Assembly (NCBI GenBank): GCA_007123625.1
Contig: SKKS01000284.1
Location: forward strand, 1 to 9,547
DNA length: 9,547 nt
Direction of reading: 5' to 3'
Source of the DNA: Paracoccaceae bacterium
Lineage (GTDB): Bacteria > Pseudomonadota > Alphaproteobacteria > Rhodobacterales > Rhodobacteraceae
Made by a program: the position numbers and the translations under genes. Positions within the stretch are counted from its first letter, which is position 1, and each line of letters starts with the position of its first letter. This document shows, in pieces, positions 6,167 to 9,547 of this stretch. The notes under the pieces were generated by a model. It was given only the letters and a program-made list of their open reading frames with translations, was not told the DNA's origin and ran no database searches.

Positions 6167-6192
6167 ATTTGCTTGTCGCATGCGGTGCGGTC

Positions 6193-6972
6193 TCAAACCA
6201 CCCGCTCGACCATCATCTTCTTGATCTCGGCAATCGCCTTGGCGGGGTTCAGGCCCTTGGGGCATGTCTTGGCGCAGTTCATGATCGTGTGGCAGCGATA
6301 CAGCTTGAACGGGTCATGCAGGTCGTCCAGCCGCTCCCCCGTGGCTTCATCGCGCGAATCGATGATCCAGCGATAGGCGTGCAGCAGCGCGGCCGGGCCT
6401 AGGTAGCGGTCCCCGTTCCACCAGTAGCTGGGGCACGAGGTTGAACAGCAAGCGCACATCACACACTCATAAAGCCCGTCCAGTTTCTCGCGGTCTTCGA
6501 TGGACTGGCGCCATTCCTTTGCGGGCGTGTTCGATTTCGTTTCCAGCCAGGGCTGGATCGAAGCATGCTGCGCGTAGAAATGCGTCAGGTCCGGGATCAG
6601 ATCCTTGATCACCGGCATGTGGGGCAGGGGATAGATCTTCACATCGCCCTTCACTTCGTCCATGCCGAAGATGCAGGCCAGTTCGTTGCCGCCGTCGATA
6701 TTCATGGCACAGGAGCCGCAGATCCCCTCGCGGCAAGACCGCCGGAACGTCAGCGTGGGATCGACCTTTGTCTTGATCCAGATGAGCGCGTCCAGCACCA
6801 TCGGACCGCAATCGTCCAGATTGACGAAATAGGTATCGACGCGCGGGTTTTCGCCATCGTCGGGGTTCCAGCGATAGATGCGGAAGGTGCGCAGGTTCTT
6901 GGCGCCTTCGGGCTTGGGCCAGGTCTTGCCCGTGCGCATCTGGCTGTTCTTTGGCAGGGTCAGTTGAACCAT
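6193..6972 (-). CDS. sdhB: Succinate dehydrogenase iron-sulphur subunit
   Basis: SdhB (259 aa) passes electrons from the FAD of SdhA to ubiquinone in respiratory complex II, on the cytoplasmic face of the inner membrane. All cluster ligands are visible. The ferredoxin-like N-terminal domain carries C80, C85, C88 and C100 for [2Fe-2S]. The C-terminal domain has CVMCACCSTSCPSYWWN, with C170, C173 and C176 plus C237 for [4Fe-4S], and C180, C227 and C233 for [3Fe-4S]. W185 matches the E. coli quinone-site Trp164. The ATG at 6972 is chosen over an in-frame upstream start because it gives the family N-terminus MVQLTLPKNSQ and has a GAGGGA site just before it. That site is part of a small inverted repeat (GGGAAATTCCC, 6973-6983). 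The gene lies 64 nt after the glycosyltransferase gene and is last in its operon. Confidence 0.97.
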   Translation of the reverse strand: MVQLTLPKNSQMRTGKTWPKPEGAKNLRTFRIYRWNPDDGENPRVDTYFVNLDDCGPMVLDALIWIKTKVDPTLTFRRSCREGICGSCAMNIDGGNELACIFGMDEVKGDVKIYPLPHMPVIKDLIPDLTHFYAQHASIQPWLETKSNTPAKEWRQSIEDREKLDGLYECVMCACCSTSCPSYWWNGDRYLGPAALLHAYRWIIDSRDEATGERLDDLHDPFKLYRCHTIMNCAKTCPKGLNPAKAIAEIKKMMVERVV

Positions 6973-6997
6973 GGGAAATTCCCTCTCTCGTGGTCGG

Positions 6998-7020
6998 ACA
7001 CGCCGGCACACCGGCAGTGT
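6998..7020 (-). repeat. Imperfect stem-loop in the spacer before sdhB
   Basis: ACACGCCGG (6998-7006) can pair with CCGGCAGTGT (7011-7020) across CACA, with a single bulged A at 7016. It lies in the 64-nt spacer between the glycosyltransferase stop and the sdhB start. A stem here could be an mRNA processing or stabilising element letting sdhB accumulate separately, but short inverted repeats of this size also arise by chance in GC-rich DNA. Confidence 0.3.
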
Positions 7021-7036
7021 GATGCTGTGGCAGTCC

Positions 7037-8179
7037 TCATGTGGCCGCGCGGGCTACAGGAACCAGCAGTTCGCTCAGAAAGTCGTGCAACCGTGCGGCG
7101 GCGGCGTCCACCGACAGACGGGTACGGAAATCGGCATGCGCGGCCTCGGACATCGCCGTGCGGCGCGCGGGATCGTCGAGCAGGGCGCAAACGGCATCGA
7201 CCCATACATCCGGCGCGTTGCTGACGATGCCGGTGCCCTCGCGAAAGAACAGCGCATGATCGGCTGCGTCGCTGCACACGATCGGCACTTTCGCGTCCAG
7301 ATACCCAAGGATCTTGCCAAAGGATTTCCCACGCCCGAAGCCGGTGCCGGAGGCGATCGCCGACAAGCCCACAGCTGCCTCGCGCAGCGACGCAAGGTAG
7401 GCATCATACCCCAGCCGCGGCAGGAATTCGATCCGCACGCCCGCATCCTGCATCTGCACCAGTTCCGGCAGGTCGCGCGGGCCGGACAAGGAGTAGAGCC
7501 GCAGATCGACGCCGCCGCGGCGCCGCCCCACGTCGGCCATGACCTCGGCCACGATCGCCAGTTCGTCGCGGTACCCTTCGGGGCCCAGTTGTGCCCATGT
7601 CACAAGCGGGCGACGCGCGGCATGGTCCGGCCAGGGGCCGGGGCTGATCGGCGTTCCGGTCCAGACGATCCGGGTGGCGCGCGTGTGCTGGGCGGCCCAG
7701 TCGCGGATGAACCGGCTGCCGCAGACCGCCCCGCGCGCCAGCGCCAGAAGCGCCGTCAACTCCGGCTCCAGCGCCGGGTCAAGGAAATCCGCGTCATCGA
7801 TGTCCAGCACCAGGGGCCAGCGACCCAGGTGCGCGGCACGGTTGAACGGATGGCGCGCTTGCTGCACCAGCACCAGGTCCGGGCGGAAGCGTTCCAGCAC
7901 GCGTGTACGTTGCGGCAGGGCCAGTTGAGCAGGCAACACCAGAGTTTGCCAGCCATGGTGCCGTAGGGCTGTCGCCATGTTGTAGCCCCGCAGAAGGCTT
8001 GCACCCTCGCGCGATTCGCTGGGCAGGATCGCCAGCCGTGGCCCCGTCCCGATCCGCACCATCGACGGATAGAGCGCGGCTTCGCGGCCCATCCGCCCCA
8101 GTGCGCTGCGCAGCCTGCGCAGCGGCGACGCTGCGCGTGCGTGGCTGGCCACTGGGGCTGGCTCGGGGTAGGGTGTCAC
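7037..8179 (-). CDS. Predicted GT-B-fold glycosyltransferase (GT4-like), between sdhA and sdhB
   Basis: The protein (380 aa) looks like a two-domain GT-B glycosyltransferase, but donor and acceptor cannot be told. After a basic, probably disordered start, the N-terminal domain shows a Rossmann-like pattern: LAILPSESREGASLLRGYNM (about 49-68), PDLVLVQQA (100-108) and LVLDIDDADFLDP (123-135), the last resembling the DxDD segment of some GT4-type enzymes. The C-terminal domain has FGRGKSFGKILGYLDAKVPI (281-300), then VCSD. This is the place where GT4 enzymes bind the nucleotide sugar, though the usual second Glu of the EX7E motif is not obvious. No signal peptide or membrane helix is seen. The start is GTG at 8179, 4 nt after the sdhA stop, without a clear ribosome-binding site. 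In-frame ATGs at 8092 and 8062 are alternatives that would remove the basic start. Family assignment is moderately sure; function is unknown. Confidence 0.72.
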   Translation of the reverse strand: MTPYPEPAPVASHARAASPLRRLRSALGRMGREAALYPSMVRIGTGPRLAILPSESREGASLLRGYNMATALRHHGWQTLVLPAQLALPQRTRVLERFRPDLVLVQQARHPFNRAAHLGRWPLVLDIDDADFLDPALEPELTALLALARGAVCGSRFIRDWAAQHTRATRIVWTGTPISPGPWPDHAARRPLVTWAQLGPEGYRDELAIVAEVMADVGRRRGGVDLRLYSLSGPRDLPELVQMQDAGVRIEFLPRLGYDAYLASLREAAVGLSAIASGTGFGRGKSFGKILGYLDAKVPIVCSDAADHALFFREGTGIVSNAPDVWVDAVCALLDDPARRTAMSEAAHADFRTRLSVDAAAARLHDFLSELLVPVARAAT

Positions 8180-8183
8180 GGGG

Positions 8184-9547
8184 TCAATAGACCCGTGCCT
8201 TGGGGGCGATCCGTTTCGGATCGATCCCGCCCTGATCCATCGGGGTCAGCGGTTCGGTATGTACAGGGCGGTAATCAAGCGCCACCTTCGTGTCATCGAC
8301 CCAGGCCAGCGTATGCTTGCGCCAGTTGGCATCGTCGCGGTTGGGGTAATCCTCGTGCGCGTGGGCACCGCGGCTTTCCTTGCGGGCCTCGGCGCTGACG
8401 ATGGTGGCCAGCGCATTGGGCATCAGGTTGTCCAGCTCCAGCGTTTCCATAAGGTCGCTGTTCCAGATAAGCGAACGGTCCGTGACCTTCAGATCGCCTC
8501 TCTTTGCGGCTACGGCGGTCATCCTGTCCACACCCTCGGCCAGCGTCTTGTCGGTGCGGAAGACGGCGGCATCGGCCTGCATGGTCTTCTGCATCTCCAG
8601 CCGCAGATCGGCGGTCGGCATCGCGCCGTCCGCATAGCGCAGCCCGTCGAATCGTTCCAGCGCCTTGTCGATGCTGGCGCGGTTCATGACCGGATTGGCT
8701 GCGTCTGCGTCCACCACCTGCCCGGCACGGATGGCAGCCGCCCGCCCGAATACCACCAGGTCGATGAGCGAGTTCGACCCCAGCCGGTTCGCCCCGTGCA
8801 CACTGGCGCAGGCCGCTTCGCCCACCGCCATCAGGCCCGGGGACACGCGGTCAGGGTTGGAGGCATCGGCGTTCAGCACCTCGCCCCAATAGTTCGTCGG
8901 AATGCCGCCCATGTTGTAATGCACCGTCGGCAGCACCGGGATCGGTTCGCGCGTCACATCGACGCCCGCGAACACCTTGGCGCTTTCGGAAATGCCTGGC
9001 AGGCGCAGCTTCAGGGTTTCGGGCGGCAGGTGGTTCAGGTGCAGGTGAATGTGGTCCTTGTTCGACCCTACGCCGCGCCCGTCGCGAATTTCCATTGTCA
9101 TGCAGCGGCTGACAACATCGCGCGAGGCCAGATCGCGATAGGTGGGCGCATAGCGCTCCATGAAGCGCTCGCCTTCGGAGTTGGTCAGATATCCGCCTTC
9201 GCCGCGCGCGCCTTCGGTGATCAGGCAGCCCGCCCCATAGATACCGGTGGGATGGAACTGCACGAACTCCATGTCCTGCAGCGGCAGGCCTGCACGGGCG
9301 ACCATGCCGTTGCCGTCGCCGGTGCAGGTATGCGCCGATGTGGCGCTGAAATAGGCGCGACCATAGCCGCCCGTTGCCAGCACCACCATCTTGGCGCTGA
9401 AGGCATGCAGCGTGCCGTCATCGAGTTTCCAGGCCAGCACACCCTGACACACGCCATCCTCGGACATGATCAGGTCGATGGCGAAGTATTCGATATAGAA
9501 TTCAGCCTTCTGCTTCAGGGACTGGCCATAGAGCGTGTGCAGCATGG
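8184..9547 (-). CDS. sdhA: Succinate dehydrogenase flavoprotein subunit (5' end outside window)
   Basis: SdhA oxidises succinate to fumarate and holds covalently bound FAD. About 453 C-terminal residues are present. By comparison with E. coli (588 aa) roughly 144 N-terminal residues, including the FAD-linking histidine and first Rossmann motif, lie beyond the window edge. Counting from the Met at 9545, the substrate-site residues are in place: H98, T110, R142 (in SRDVVSR), H209 (in PTVHYNMGGIPT) and R254 (in GANRLGSNSL). They match E. coli H242, T254, R286, H354 and R399 with a constant offset of 144-145. The C-terminal SRGAHAHEDYPNRDDANW block and the ending KARVY are normal. sdhC, sdhD and the operon promoter are presumably further upstream on this strand. 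Confidence 0.97.
   Translation of the reverse strand, partial: MLHTLYGQSLKQKAEFYIEYFAIDLIMSEDGVCQGVLAWKLDDGTLHAFSAKMVVLATGGYGRAYFSATSAHTCTGDGNGMVARAGLPLQDMEFVQFHPTGIYGAGCLITEGARGEGGYLTNSEGERFMERYAPTYRDLASRDVVSRCMTMEIRDGRGVGSNKDHIHLHLNHLPPETLKLRLPGISESAKVFAGVDVTREPIPVLPTVHYNMGGIPTNYWGEVLNADASNPDRVSPGLMAVGEAACASVHGANRLGSNSLIDLVVFGRAAAIRAGQVVDADAANPVMNRASIDKALERFDGLRYADGAMPTADLRLEMQKTMQADAAVFRTDKTLAEGVDRMTAVAAKRGDLKVTDRSLIWNSDLMETLELDNLMPNALATIVSAEARKESRGAHAHEDYPNRDDANWRKHTLAWVDDTKVALDYRPVHTEPLTPMDQGGIDPKRIAPKARVY

Noticed and set aside
6971..7966. 331-codon + strand frame opposite the glycosyltransferase gene
   Set aside because: The - strand frame is longer, has a coherent GT-B domain pattern and sits properly in the sdh operon. 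The + frame has no recognisable motif and would run head-on into the operon.

Overview
The window is ordinary high-GC alphaproteobacterial chromosome. The SdhB, SdhA, S14 and S3 sequences look most like the Rhodobacteraceae (Rhodobacter/Paracoccus/Ruegeria relatives); this placement comes from protein resemblance and base composition, not from a search. The left two thirds (1-6051, + strand) hold the 3' half of the S10 ribosomal-protein operon and most of the spc operon. The right third (6193-9547, - strand) holds the 3' end of a succinate dehydrogenase operon.

Region 1 (1-2330, +): rpsS (3' part only), rplV, rpsC, rplP, rpmC, rpsQ, in the classical S10 order. Genes are tightly packed with good Shine-Dalgarno sites. 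The exception is a 163-bp gap between rplP and rpmC, which carries a perfect 8-bp GC stem-loop and a plausible internal promoter.

Region 2 (2403-6051, +): rplN, rplX, rplE, rpsN, rpsH, rplF, rplR, rpsE, rpmD, in the classical spc order. Stop/start overlaps at rplV/rpsC, rplN/rplX and rplX/rplE point to translational coupling. The series stops after rpmD: the usual next genes, rplO and secY, are absent, and a very strong intrinsic terminator lies just downstream. The spc/alpha block therefore appears to be split in this genome.

Region 3 (6052-6192): a convergent intergenic spacer with two back-to-back terminators, one for each strand.

Region 4 (6193-9547, -): in transcription order, sdhA (5' end beyond the window), a 380-codon predicted GT-B type glycosyltransferase gene starting 4 nt after the sdhA stop, then sdhB. 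SdhA and SdhB are the flavoprotein and iron-sulphur subunits of respiratory complex II and keep all the key residues that can be checked. The gene lodged between them has no obvious part in complex II and is the least explained coding feature here.

I found no mobile element, CRISPR array, RNA gene or candidate for a wholly new system. The points worth a second look are the truncated spc operon, the glycosyltransferase inside the sdh operon, and the rplP-rpmC gap.
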